Source: Algibacter_G agarivorans (lineage in GTDB: Bacteria; Bacteroidota; Bacteroidia; Flavobacteriales; Flavobacteriaceae). From it: DNA of 64,000 nucleotides. Numbering within the stretch: the stretch's first letter is position 1; the number at the start of each line of letters is the position of its first letter. Below are positions 10,179-19,703 of the stretch, piece by piece. The DNA lies in assembly GCF_039543245.1 (NCBI RefSeq), contig NZ_BAABJJ010000029.1, positions 1 through 64,000 on the forward strand, in the 5' to 3' direction. Below the pieces are notes generated by a model that worked only from the letters and a program-made list of their open reading frames with translations, ran no database searches and was not told where the DNA came from. Both the position numbers and the translations under genes were made by a program.

Positions 10179-11666
10179 ATGAATAAAACACACTTGGTAT
10201 TATTGTTGGTATTGACATTCATCTATTCATGTAATAATGAAAAAAAAAATGTTGTAAAGGATGAAACATCTAAGCCAAATGTTTTATTTATAGCGGTTGA
10301 TGATTTAAACAATTGGATAACGCCTATTGATGGATTTTCAAATGCGAAGACGCCTAATTTTGATAGGTTGGCAGCTATGGGAGTTACCTTTTCAAACGCA
10401 CATGTACAAGCGCCTTTGTGTGGCCCGTCTAGGGCATCAGTGATGTCAGGACTTAGACCTTCAACGACAGGAATCTATGGTATGACTCCAGATAATAAAA
10501 TACGGAGAGCTGGAAATCCCGCAACTAAAGATATTACATTTTTGCCAGAATATTTTGAAGAAAATGGCTATCATACCATGGGTATTGGAAAACTGTTTCA
10601 TATCCATGCCCCAGACAGCGTATTTAAAGAATCTGGTGGACGTGTAAAAGGTTTTGGACCTTACCCAGAAAAGCGTTTTGTTTGGGATGGTTTTGGAAAA
10701 GGCATTAAAGGAACTCATGGAAGAACGAGCACCGATTGGGGAGCTTTTCCAGAAAATGATACCTTAATGCCAGACCACCAATCTGTCGATTGGGTAGTGG
10801 AGCGATTAAATAGGGATTATAATAAGCCATTCTTTATGGGACTTGGGTTTTTGCGTGTTCACGTACCATTGTATGTGCCACAAAAATGGTTTGATATGCA
10901 CCCTTTAGAAAGCATAGAAACACCACCATATTTAGCTGATGATTTAAATGATATTCCGCCAGTAGGGTTGCAAATAAATGATTTGCCTATGATGCCATCA
11001 ACAGAATGGGCTAAAGAAAGTGGCGAATGGAAAAAGATAGTACAAGCCTATTTAGCCTGCATGAGTTATGTGGATTATGAATTGGGTCGCGTTTTAGATG
11101 CTTTAGAACAAAGTAAATATGGAGATAATACCGTAGTGGTTTTATGGTCAGACCATGGCTACCGCTTGGGCGAAAAAGGAACCTTTGCAAAACACGCCCT
11201 TTGGGAAACGGCAACCAAGGCACCGTTAATGTTTGTAGGACCTAATTTGCCAAAAGGAAAGAAAATAGAAGCACCGGTTGAGATGTTATCTATTTATCCA
11301 ACCCTTTTGGAATTAAGCGGATTACCAGGCTATGAAAGGAATGAAGGGAACAGTTTAGTTGCTATGATGCAAAATGACGAAGGATTAGAAACTGCTAGAG
11401 CCATAACAACCTTTGGTATGAATAATCATGCTATAAAAGTAAATGGTTTCAGATATATACAATATGAAGATGGTACGGAAGAGTTTTATGATCACAGTAC
11501 AGATCCTAATGAATGGATTAATGAAGCAAATAATCCTAAATTCAACAATAAAATTGAATCGTTAAAAACCTTATTGCCAAAAACGAATGTGAAATGGGAT
11601 TCAGAATCCAACTATACGTTTCAGCCCTATTTTGTGGAGCAAAAAAAACGTGTAAATGAGTTGTAG
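10179..11666 (+). CDS. S1-family sulfatase lipoprotein (iduronate-2-sulfatase-like)
   Basis: This 495-residue sulfatase has a lipoprotein signal ending IYSC, a metal site AVDDLN, and a canonical formylglycine motif CGPSRAS with C81 as the residue to be modified. The later WSDHGYRLGEKG block carries the second metal ligands. The overall layout resembles iduronate-2-sulfatase (SulfAtlas S1_7-like). In ulvan the likely substrates are sulfated rhamnose residues, but the position it attacks cannot be told. It follows the preceding sulfatase by 12 bases in the same operon. Confidence 0.88.
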   Translation: MNKTHLVLLLVLTFIYSCNNEKKNVVKDETSKPNVLFIAVDDLNNWITPIDGFSNAKTPNFDRLAAMGVTFSNAHVQAPLCGPSRASVMSGLRPSTTGIYGMTPDNKIRRAGNPATKDITFLPEYFEENGYHTMGIGKLFHIHAPDSVFKESGGRVKGFGPYPEKRFVWDGFGKGIKGTHGRTSTDWGAFPENDTLMPDHQSVDWVVERLNRDYNKPFFMGLGFLRVHVPLYVPQKWFDMHPLESIETPPYLADDLNDIPPVGLQINDLPMMPSTEWAKESGEWKKIVQAYLACMSYVDYELGRVLDALEQSKYGDNTVVVLWSDHGYRLGEKGTFAKHALWETATKAPLMFVGPNLPKGKKIEAPVEMLSIYPTLLELSGLPGYERNEGNSLVAMMQNDEGLETARAITTFGMNNHAIKVNGFRYIQYEDGTEEFYDHSTDPNEWINEANNPKFNNKIESLKTLLPKTNVKWDSESNYTFQPYFVEQKKRVNEL

Positions 11667-11729
11667 AAAAACTTATAGATGTGATTGGAGCAGATAGATA
11701 ATATTAAGAACTAATAATAACAGTATAAA

Positions 11730-13151
11730 ATGAAGTATTATAAATTCAAATCAATTATAGTTTTAAGTTGTACTGTTGTTTGTTTTGCTTGCGGCACAAA
11801 GCCAAAAGCAGAACCTATGGCTTCTAAAAAAGAGAAACCAAATATCCTATTCATTGCCGTTGACGATTTACGCCCGGAACTTAATTTTTATGGGGCTAAT
11901 CATATTAAATCGCCAAACCTTGATAAGTTTGCAGGTGAGAGTTTAGTGTTTAGTCGTGCTTATTGTAATATTCCAGTGTGTGGTGCTTCTAGAGCCAGTT
12001 TAATGACAGGCGCTAGACCTACAAGAAAACGATTTATCAATGCGCATATTAAAAAAGATGAAGATTACCCAGAGGCTATCTCGTTGGCTATGTTATTAAA
12101 AAATGATGGGTATACTACAATATCAAATGGGAAAATATATCATTATAAGAATGATGATGCTAAGGCTTGGGATGCGATTTGGCATCCAAATAGTTTATGG
12201 GATTATGCATTAGCTGAAAGTCAAGACATTAGAAAAAACACCCGCAGAGGTTTGCCTTTTGAAGCTGCCGAAGTTCATGATTCAGTGTATAGGGATGGAA
12301 AAACAGCATTGAAAGTGATAAATGATTTAAGAAAATTAAAAGCTTCAAATCAACCATTTTTTCTAACTATGGGTTTATCAAAACCACATTTGCCTTTTAC
12401 AGCACCAAAAAAATATTGGGATTTATATAATAGAGATAAAATAGAACTTCCCGAGAGTTATGTGCAACCAAAAACAACTCCAAAACAAGCATTTCATAAT
12501 TTTGGAGAATTGCGTCAATATGAAAACATACCAAAACGTGGGGACTTACCAGAAGCATTGGCTAAAGAATTGATTCATGGATATTATGCCTGTGTAAGTT
12601 ACATAGATGCACAAATAGGTCTTGTTCTAGATGAATTGAAACGATTAGATTTAGAAGATGATACCATCGTCATCTTATGGGGAGACCATGGTTGGAATTT
12701 AGGCGATCATAAATTATGGTGCAAGCACGTGACCTTTGAAACTGCGCTTAAAACACCATTGATAATCAAAGTGCCAGGAAAAACAAACGGACAAAAAACA
12801 GAAGCCATTACCGAGTATATCGATATTTACCCAAGTTTAGCAGAACTTGCGGGATTAGATATTCCCAACACAGTTGACGGTAAAAGTTTTGTGCCTATTT
12901 TAAATGGAGAAAAACCACAGAAAAATTGGGCAGTCTCTAAATTCAAAGATGCAGTTACTCTTATAAAAGGCGATTTGTTTTACACCGAATGGACGGATGA
13001 TAAAGGGGTTGCCTATGCGCGTATGCTATTCGATCATAAAGCAGATCCATTAGAATTAGATAATCTAGCAGAAAAACCAGAATATCAAGATAAGGTTAAA
13101 AAACTTTCAATAGAATTAAGAGATAAATGGGGTAAAGACTTTTTGAAATAA
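11730..13151 (+). CDS. S1-family sulfatase lipoprotein, IDS-like, copy 1 of a paralogous pair
   Basis: This 473-residue sulfatase has a lipobox ending FAC. The formylglycine motif is C-G-A-S-R (C84), with alanine in place of proline, a substitution accepted in many iduronate-2-sulfatase-like enzymes. The metal motifs AVDDLR and WGDHGWNLGDH are intact. It is clearly paralogous to the sulfatase at 17114-18559: long stretches such as the block around ELIHGYYACVSYIDAQ and the C-terminal FKDAVTLIKGDLFYTEW are nearly identical. The pair is split by GH78 and another sulfatase, which suggests duplication inside the locus followed by insertion or rearrangement. Confidence 0.9.
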   Translation: MKYYKFKSIIVLSCTVVCFACGTKPKAEPMASKKEKPNILFIAVDDLRPELNFYGANHIKSPNLDKFAGESLVFSRAYCNIPVCGASRASLMTGARPTRKRFINAHIKKDEDYPEAISLAMLLKNDGYTTISNGKIYHYKNDDAKAWDAIWHPNSLWDYALAESQDIRKNTRRGLPFEAAEVHDSVYRDGKTALKVINDLRKLKASNQPFFLTMGLSKPHLPFTAPKKYWDLYNRDKIELPESYVQPKTTPKQAFHNFGELRQYENIPKRGDLPEALAKELIHGYYACVSYIDAQIGLVLDELKRLDLEDDTIVILWGDHGWNLGDHKLWCKHVTFETALKTPLIIKVPGKTNGQKTEAITEYIDIYPSLAELAGLDIPNTVDGKSFVPILNGEKPQKNWAVSKFKDAVTLIKGDLFYTEWTDDKGVAYARMLFDHKADPLELDNLAEKPEYQDKVKKLSIELRDKWGKDFLK

Positions 13152-13215
13152 ATAATTAAGATTTAAAAATTACTCAAAGAGTTTCAGTTGTGACTTTTAA
13201 AATAAACCTAAACTA

Positions 13216-15600
13216 ATGAAAAAAACGATTATAACTTTTATGACCGTACTTTGTGGACTTCTACTAAGTGCACAAAACGTAGCTGATGTTAATTCTAAAT
13301 TACTGAAAGAACTGTGGTCGGCTAAGTGGATAACCCATCCTGATATAGCAGGTAATGAAACAGGTGTTTATTTGTTTAAGAAAGTTTTGTCTTTTGAAAC
13401 ACTACCTAAAGATTATGTAATAAATATTTCGGCAGATAACCGATATGTATTGTACATTAATGGAAAAGTAGTAACTCGTGGTCCAGCTCGAAGTGATTTG
13501 AATCGTTGGCAATTTGAGACAATAAATATTGCTCCTTACTTAAAAGATGGTAAGAACCATATAGCGGCAAAAGTATGGAATATGGCAGCGTTTAAACCTG
13601 TCGCTCAAATGTCGCTTGAAACAGGTTTAATCATTCAAGGAAACACAGAACAAGAACAGAAAATAAATACCAATAAAACTTGGGATATAGCTCTAGATGA
13701 GGCTTACTCTTTTTATAAAATAAACCACCTTAGACGCTTTTATGCTAGCGGACCTGGAGAAAAGTTTATAGGAGATTTACATCCATGGCATTGGAAAACA
13801 TCAGATAATGAAATAGCGTGGAAAAAGGTAAAAGAAGGTAATAATGGGATGCCCATGAATTACTATAATATTACAGGAAAAACAGATAAACGCCTGTTGT
13901 GTCCGCGTTCCATTCCAATGCTGGAAACTAAAATACAGCACTTCGCTTCAGTACGAAGAATGGAAGGTGTAAAAAATGCAAAGGATTTGATAACAGGCAG
14001 TAAACCTGTTAGAATCCCTGCGAATAGTACCGCCGTTATTTTATTGGATCAAGGCCATTTAACCAATGCTTATCCGCAACTAGAATATAGCAAAGGCGCT
14101 AATAGTCGTATTAAAATGACCTATGCTGAGAGCCTTTTTATCCCAAAAGATGGCAAGCCTACTTTTGATAAAGGCAATCGAAACGAAGTTGAAGGTAAAG
14201 TCATGTGGGGGAATTATGATATCATTGAAGTAGATGGCGGAGATGATAGACTTTTTGAACCACTTTGGTGGCGCAGTTTCCGTTATGTTGAATTAGAAAT
14301 TACAACAGGTAAAGAGCCTTTAGTACTTGGAGGGTTTAATAGTGAGTTTACGGGGTATCCTTTCGAGCTAAAGTCCACTTTTGAAAGTGAAGACTCTCGT
14401 TTGAGCGATATTTTTGATGTGGCTTGGAGAACCCAACGTTTATGTGCTGGGGAAATCTTTTTTGATTGCCCTTACTACGAGCAACTACAATACACGGGTG
14501 ATACGCGTATACAAGGACTCAACACAGCCTATGCTTCTGCTGACATGAGATTATGGAAAGATGCCATTCAAGATTATTATGATTCTCGATTGCCGTTCGG
14601 ACTAACTCAGTCGCGGTACCCAAGTAGTACACAGCAAATTATAGCACCTTTTTCACTAGTTTGGATTACTATGGTAAACGATTATATGATGCATTGTGAA
14701 GATGATCAATTTATTGAGAAGATGGTTCCTGCTATACTTGATATCCTTAATTGGTACGATGCACGTGTAGCGGATAATGGCATGCTTGGTAAATTAGAAA
14801 GTTGGCTTTTTGTAGATTGGGTTGATGAGTGGAAAACGGGATACCCGCCATCAACCAAAGAGAAAGAATACTCTGCCGTTATTGGGATGCAATATGTTTA
14901 TACCATTCATAAGGCTATGGAAATATTTGATGCTTACGGCATGTTTGGACTCAAAAAAAAATGGGCTCAAAAAGCAGAAGCTACTCAAAAATCGATACTA
15001 GAACATTGTTGGGATGAGGATAAGCAATTATTAGCCGATACGCCAGAAAAAAGTGCTTTTAGTCAACATGCTAATGTCTTAGCGATATTAAGTAACGCTT
15101 TTAATGGAACTCAAGAAAAGGATTTAATGCAACGTGTTTTTAATAATAAGGATATGGCGCAAACTTCATTTTACTTTGATTTTTACAAGATAGCAGCCTT
15201 GAAAAAGGTAGGTTTAGGCGATATGTATATATCAACCTTAGATACTTTAAGTGACTTAATTGATAAAGGCCTGACTACATTTCCCGAGAAAGCGGACCCA
15301 ACACGTTCCGATTGTCATGCTTGGAGTGCATCACCTTTGTATTATTATTTAGCTCTGGTATGTGGCATAGAACCTGCTGCTCCAGGGTTTAATTCTGTTA
15401 GAATAGAACCACATTTGGGAGATTTAGAATGGGTTAAAGGGGCCATGCCTCATAGATTTGGTGAGATTAAAGTAAACCTAAAGAAAACAAAGGACAAACG
15501 CATAATAGGAAGTGTTTTTCTTCCGGAGGGACTTACGGGAACCTACATTCAAAATGGAAAACAGATAGTTTTGAAAAGTGGAGAAAATCAAATAAATTAA
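13216..15600 (+). CDS. GH78 alpha-L-rhamnosidase
   Basis: This 794-residue exported protein has a signal peptide ending SAQ, N-terminal beta-sandwich domains, an (alpha/alpha)6 barrel and a C-terminal sandwich. The GH78 signature reads DCPYYEQLQYTGD, with E422 at the position of the general acid. The usual form is DCPxRDERxGWxGD, so several positions differ while the acidic residues are kept. GH78 enzymes release terminal alpha-L-rhamnose, and one is a standard part of ulvan loci. Together with GH106 it should free the rhamnose that the rha operon at 30149 consumes. No membrane anchor or secretion domain is seen, so a periplasmic role is likely. Confidence 0.85.
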   Translation: MKKTIITFMTVLCGLLLSAQNVADVNSKLLKELWSAKWITHPDIAGNETGVYLFKKVLSFETLPKDYVINISADNRYVLYINGKVVTRGPARSDLNRWQFETINIAPYLKDGKNHIAAKVWNMAAFKPVAQMSLETGLIIQGNTEQEQKINTNKTWDIALDEAYSFYKINHLRRFYASGPGEKFIGDLHPWHWKTSDNEIAWKKVKEGNNGMPMNYYNITGKTDKRLLCPRSIPMLETKIQHFASVRRMEGVKNAKDLITGSKPVRIPANSTAVILLDQGHLTNAYPQLEYSKGANSRIKMTYAESLFIPKDGKPTFDKGNRNEVEGKVMWGNYDIIEVDGGDDRLFEPLWWRSFRYVELEITTGKEPLVLGGFNSEFTGYPFELKSTFESEDSRLSDIFDVAWRTQRLCAGEIFFDCPYYEQLQYTGDTRIQGLNTAYASADMRLWKDAIQDYYDSRLPFGLTQSRYPSSTQQIIAPFSLVWITMVNDYMMHCEDDQFIEKMVPAILDILNWYDARVADNGMLGKLESWLFVDWVDEWKTGYPPSTKEKEYSAVIGMQYVYTIHKAMEIFDAYGMFGLKKKWAQKAEATQKSILEHCWDEDKQLLADTPEKSAFSQHANVLAILSNAFNGTQEKDLMQRVFNNKDMAQTSFYFDFYKIAALKKVGLGDMYISTLDTLSDLIDKGLTTFPEKADPTRSDCHAWSASPLYYYLALVCGIEPAAPGFNSVRIEPHLGDLEWVKGAMPHRFGEIKVNLKKTKDKRIIGSVFLPEGLTGTYIQNGKQIVLKSGENQIN

Positions 15601-15618
15601 AAATCAACCAATCTAAAA

Positions 15619-17100
15619 ATGAGCAATATATTTAAGCATTACTTACTACTAATTACAATCTTAGTTTTTTGTGCGGGCTGCGTTAATAAAAGAAGTAGTG
15701 ATAATATTTATGTTAGGAATGAAAACACACTTGAAAAGCAACCCAATCTAATTTTCTACTTAGCAGACGACCAAGATGTATACGATTATGGTTGCTATGG
15801 CAATGAAAAAGTAAATACAGCGGCAGTAGACCGTTTGGCAAAAGAAGGGATGTTATTTACTAATGCTTTTACAGCTCAAGCCATTTGTGCTCCAAGTAGA
15901 TCGCAACTTTTTACGGGTAAATATCCACTCAAAAACGGTTGTTTTGCGAATCATACCGCTACAAGACCTAATATAAAAAGTATAACTGCACAAATGAAAA
16001 ATTTGGGATATGAAGTGGTTTTGGCAGGTAAAAGTCACGTAAAACCTGAAAGTGTATATCAATGGGATAGAGAGTGGGAGCCGGTTCCTAAAAAAGATGT
16101 ACCTAGAGATTATATTCCTTTAGATAGTATAGGGGCTTACTTCAAAACGTCTAAAAAGCCATTTTGTATGTTTATCACATCGAAATACCCTCATGGTAAA
16201 TATTTTGATGTTGATAACCCAAATGCCGATGATATTAAGTTTTATCCTTTTAACGAACACAAAAAAAATGATAATGCATATGTAAAATCTAAAACAGGTT
16301 ATTATCGAAGTATTGAGGAAGATAACACGCAAATAGAAGGTGTTTTAAAACTAGTAGATAAGTATTTAGATGACAATACCCTATTTATTTATAGTGCAGA
16401 TCATGGGGTTTCAGGGAAGTTTACGGTCAAAGACATAGGTTTAAAAGTGCCATTTGTGGCGCGTTGGCCAAAAGTAATTAAGCCAGGGACTACTTCAAAT
16501 CAACTCATTCATTATACCGATGTTCTCCCAACATTAATGAATATTGCAGGAGGTAAGTCTATAGAAGATATGGATGGGAATAGTTTTTTACCACTATTAC
16601 AAGGCAATGATGTTGAAGTAAACAAATACGTTTATGGAGTAAGAACGAATCAAAATATTTTAAACTCTGAGGTTTTCCCCTCAAGAATGATTCGTGATAA
16701 GCGCTATAAATACATCCGAAACTTTAATTCATTGGAAGTGGTTGAGCAAAATTTAACCGGAAAACCAAATGTAGATTACTTCATCAAAAGAGGTGCAAAT
16801 ACACATAAAGACGAGCCTCATGAGGAATTGTACGATTTACAGAATGACCCATTTGAGCAAAACAATTTGGCTAAAAATGCAGAATTACAAGGGATTAAAG
16901 AACAATTAAAAAAGGATTTATTCAGTTGGATGAAATCTCAAGGAGATATTTTAGATGAATCCCTAGGTAATATGCCAATCATAACTCCAAAAGGAAAAAA
17001 AGGATTTAAGCTAGACCAAGATACACCCAGACGAAAAATTCCTGATTCTATAAAAAACACCTTGAAAAAAGGCGATTATATTGTAATTGAACATTGGTAA
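15619..17100 (+). CDS. S1-family sulfatase lipoprotein (N-sulfoglucosamine sulfohydrolase-like, S1_8 type)
   Basis: This 493-residue sulfatase has a lipoprotein signal ending CAGC. The formylglycine motif CAPSRSQ is canonical, with C90 as the target. The metal motifs are LADDQD and SADHGVSG. The layout resembles the SGSH/S1_8 group, a subgroup also reported from ulvan loci. It starts 18 bases after GH78, and the next gene starts 13 bases after its stop, so all three are probably co-transcribed. Subfamily assignment is from pattern recognition only. Confidence 0.85.
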   Translation: MSNIFKHYLLLITILVFCAGCVNKRSSDNIYVRNENTLEKQPNLIFYLADDQDVYDYGCYGNEKVNTAAVDRLAKEGMLFTNAFTAQAICAPSRSQLFTGKYPLKNGCFANHTATRPNIKSITAQMKNLGYEVVLAGKSHVKPESVYQWDREWEPVPKKDVPRDYIPLDSIGAYFKTSKKPFCMFITSKYPHGKYFDVDNPNADDIKFYPFNEHKKNDNAYVKSKTGYYRSIEEDNTQIEGVLKLVDKYLDDNTLFIYSADHGVSGKFTVKDIGLKVPFVARWPKVIKPGTTSNQLIHYTDVLPTLMNIAGGKSIEDMDGNSFLPLLQGNDVEVNKYVYGVRTNQNILNSEVFPSRMIRDKRYKYIRNFNSLEVVEQNLTGKPNVDYFIKRGANTHKDEPHEELYDLQNDPFEQNNLAKNAELQGIKEQLKKDLFSWMKSQGDILDESLGNMPIITPKGKKGFKLDQDTPRRKIPDSIKNTLKKGDYIVIEHW

Positions 17101-17113
17101 AAAACGCTTAAAA

Positions 17114-18559
17114 ATGAATAAATTCTTCGCATACGCATTTGGTTTATCTTTTCTTTTTATGTCATGTAAAAATGAAAAAGATAAAACTGCAGAAACACTA
17201 GATCAAAAACCAATGAACGTTTTGTTTATTGCAGTTGATGATTTGCGGCCAGAACTCAATTTTTATGGTGCTAATCATATTCAATCTCCAAACCTTGATA
17301 AATTAGCTGATGAGAGTTTAGTGTTTAATCGGGCGTATTGTAATATTCCTGTATGCGGTGCTTCAAGGGCTAGTTTACTAACAGGCATGCGTCCAACTAG
17401 GCATCGTTTTATAAATTATAGTACAAGGGCAGATACTGATGCTCCCAATGCTATTTCATTACCAAAGCTTCTAAAACAGAACGGATATACAACCATTTCG
17501 AATGGGAAAATTTATCATAATAATGATGACGATAGTTTAGCTTGGGATAACAGATGGTTTCCAAAAGGTAATATTCGCAATTATCAATTAGAAAAAAACA
17601 TAATTGAAAATGGCAGCGCAAATTTAGCTATGGGTGGTGCCAGTGCTTTTGAAATGGCAGATGTCGATGATTCTGCTTATTTTGATGGTAAAATTGCCCA
17701 AAAAGGGATTGCAGATTTAAAAATGCTAAAAAATAAAAACAAGCCCTTTTTTCTGGCTTTAGGCTTTATGAAACCGCATTTACCGTTTAATGCGCCTAAA
17801 AAGTATTGGGATATATATGATAGGTCGAAAATTGAATTACCAGATAGTTATACGCAGCCAGAATCAACACCTAAACAAGCATTTCACAATTTTGGTGAGT
17901 TGCGCAATTATGGAAACATTCCCAAGAAAGGGGACGTTCCTGACGCATTAGCTAAACAATTGATTCACGGTTATTACGCCTGTGTAAGTTATGTAGATGC
18001 GCAAATTGGTTTAGTTTTAGACGAATTAAAACGCTTAGAATTGGAAGAGGATACTATCGTGATTTTATGGGGAGACCATGGTTGGAATTTGGGCGATCAT
18101 AAATTATGGTGTAAGCACGTTACCTTTGAAACGGCCTTGAGAACGCCAATGGTAATTAAAGTTCCAGGGAAGACTAAAGGTCAAAAAACAAATGCTATTG
18201 TAGAGTATATAGATATTTATCCCAGTTTAACTGAGCTAATTGGTATTGCAGCTCCAAATACAGTTGATGGTCAAAGTTTTGTCCCAATTTTAGATGGCCA
18301 GCAACCTGAGAAAGATTGGGCCGTTAGTAAATTTAAAGACGCTGTTACTCTAATTAAAGGAGATTTGTTTTATACCGAATGGACCAAAGATGATGGAGTA
18401 GCGTATGCACGTATGTTATTTGATCATAAAACCGATCCTTTAGAACTTGATAATTTGGCTGAAAAATCAGAATACCAAGACATCGTGAAGCAACTTGCAA
18501 CTGAGTTAAGAGCAAAATGGGGAAAAGATTTTCTAGTTGATTCTAAACCTTTAAAATAA
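17114..18559 (+). CDS. S1-family sulfatase lipoprotein, IDS-like, copy 2 of a paralogous pair
   Basis: This sulfatase of about 481 residues starts at the ATG at 17114, which gives a clean lipoprotein signal ending LFMSC. An in-frame TTG at 17087 would overlap the previous gene. Its formylglycine motif is C-G-A-S-R at C81, the same alanine variant as in the copy at 11730. It differs from that copy mainly in the lipoprotein region and in the segment after ISNGKIYH, where it carries a longer loop (about residues 145-180). Such loops often shape substrate pockets in this family, so the two may attack different sulfate positions. Confidence 0.9.
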   Translation: MNKFFAYAFGLSFLFMSCKNEKDKTAETLDQKPMNVLFIAVDDLRPELNFYGANHIQSPNLDKLADESLVFNRAYCNIPVCGASRASLLTGMRPTRHRFINYSTRADTDAPNAISLPKLLKQNGYTTISNGKIYHNNDDDSLAWDNRWFPKGNIRNYQLEKNIIENGSANLAMGGASAFEMADVDDSAYFDGKIAQKGIADLKMLKNKNKPFFLALGFMKPHLPFNAPKKYWDIYDRSKIELPDSYTQPESTPKQAFHNFGELRNYGNIPKKGDVPDALAKQLIHGYYACVSYVDAQIGLVLDELKRLELEEDTIVILWGDHGWNLGDHKLWCKHVTFETALRTPMVIKVPGKTKGQKTNAIVEYIDIYPSLTELIGIAAPNTVDGQSFVPILDGQQPEKDWAVSKFKDAVTLIKGDLFYTEWTKDDGVAYARMLFDHKTDPLELDNLAEKSEYQDIVKQLATELRAKWGKDFLVDSKPLK

Positions 18560-18586
18560 AAAGAGTGATTTAAATAATTTACGAAA

Positions 18587-19657
18587 ATGAAAATATTATC
18601 AACTTTAATCTTAGGAGTATTTTTACTAACAAGTTGTAATCAATCCAAGCAGCGTAAACAATTGGCTGTAGAGCAAACTCAAAAATCAGAAAACAAACAA
18701 CCCGTGGTTGTACAGTTTATTATCGATGGTTTAATGAAAGATGCTGTTGAAACGGCTATTGAAGCAGGAGCAGAAAACTTAAAATATTTTGCTAAAAATG
18801 GAGTTGTGGTACAAGATGCCTATTCTAACAGTCCGGTTGGACGGGTAAAATTACCCGATGGTAGTGAGCCTTGGGGCGGTGCATCACCACCAAATATTGG
18901 GATGCATACAGGCACTCATGTTTTTGAAACGCAAGATTTGGATGATATTTTTCTTTCAGCCAGAAGAAAAAACATTAAATCTGTTTATGTTGGTGGTCAT
19001 ACCTTATATGATGTTTTTAAAACACCTGATATTTACTATGCTGAGATTATGCCCGACCAAAAGGCGGTGGATTTAGGTATTAAGCATATCAAGGAAGATG
19101 GTGCAAGATTGGTGCGATTACATTTACAGGAGATTAGAAGTTTCTGGAAAGGACCGCAGGATAAAACCAATCCCGATTCTGAGTACATCAATGCCATTTT
19201 AAATGCTGATGCCGAATTAGGAAAGCTAGTGACGTTTTTAAAAGATGAAGATTTATGGGAAACTGCATATTTTATCATATCTGCAGACCATGGTATGGGC
19301 ACATTAACTAAAAGTAATCATCTTTCTGAGCAGTTATCCTCATGGCAGATTTACATGAATTTTTATGGACCTGGCGTTAAAAAGGGGGTAAGTATCCCGT
19401 ATGCTGAATCACCTGATGTGGCTTTAATAACCAACTATTTTATGGGTTTACCACCACTTAAAGGCTATACTTCAAAGATAAATGGTCTTAAGCAAACAGG
19501 AACAACTGGAATTTTCCTTGAAAATATATTTGAAGGAAATTCTAATGATTTAAAACATCCCCAATGGATAAAAACATATCTAAATAATAATTTAGGGTCT
19601 CCTCCCAATGATTATCTTCATTACAGAGAAGACATGCTAAATTTTATTAACAACTAA
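18587..19657 (+). CDS. Alkaline phosphatase superfamily lipoprotein, type I phosphodiesterase-like, no formylglycine motif
   Basis: This 356-residue protein has a lipoprotein signal ending LTSC. It carries superfamily metal motifs (FIIDG near the N-terminus, SADHGMG, and a later histidine in KSNH) but has no C-x-P/A-S-R. At the nucleophile position it reads ASPPNIGMHTGTH, which resembles the T-x-P-N of nucleotide pyrophosphatase/phosphodiesterases with serine in place of threonine. It is therefore more likely a phosphatase or phosphodiesterase than a sulfatase. It sits between two sulfatase genes on the same strand, so a role in the same polysaccharide is expected, but the substrate is unknown. 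Confidence 0.7.
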   Translation: MKILSTLILGVFLLTSCNQSKQRKQLAVEQTQKSENKQPVVVQFIIDGLMKDAVETAIEAGAENLKYFAKNGVVVQDAYSNSPVGRVKLPDGSEPWGGASPPNIGMHTGTHVFETQDLDDIFLSARRKNIKSVYVGGHTLYDVFKTPDIYYAEIMPDQKAVDLGIKHIKEDGARLVRLHLQEIRSFWKGPQDKTNPDSEYINAILNADAELGKLVTFLKDEDLWETAYFIISADHGMGTLTKSNHLSEQLSSWQIYMNFYGPGVKKGVSIPYAESPDVALITNYFMGLPPLKGYTSKINGLKQTGTTGIFLENIFEGNSNDLKHPQWIKTYLNNNLGSPPNDYLHYREDMLNFINN

Positions 19658-19703
19658 TAACATAAAAACGAAAAGAAGTTTTTTTAAAAGTAAAGAATAA
19701 GTC

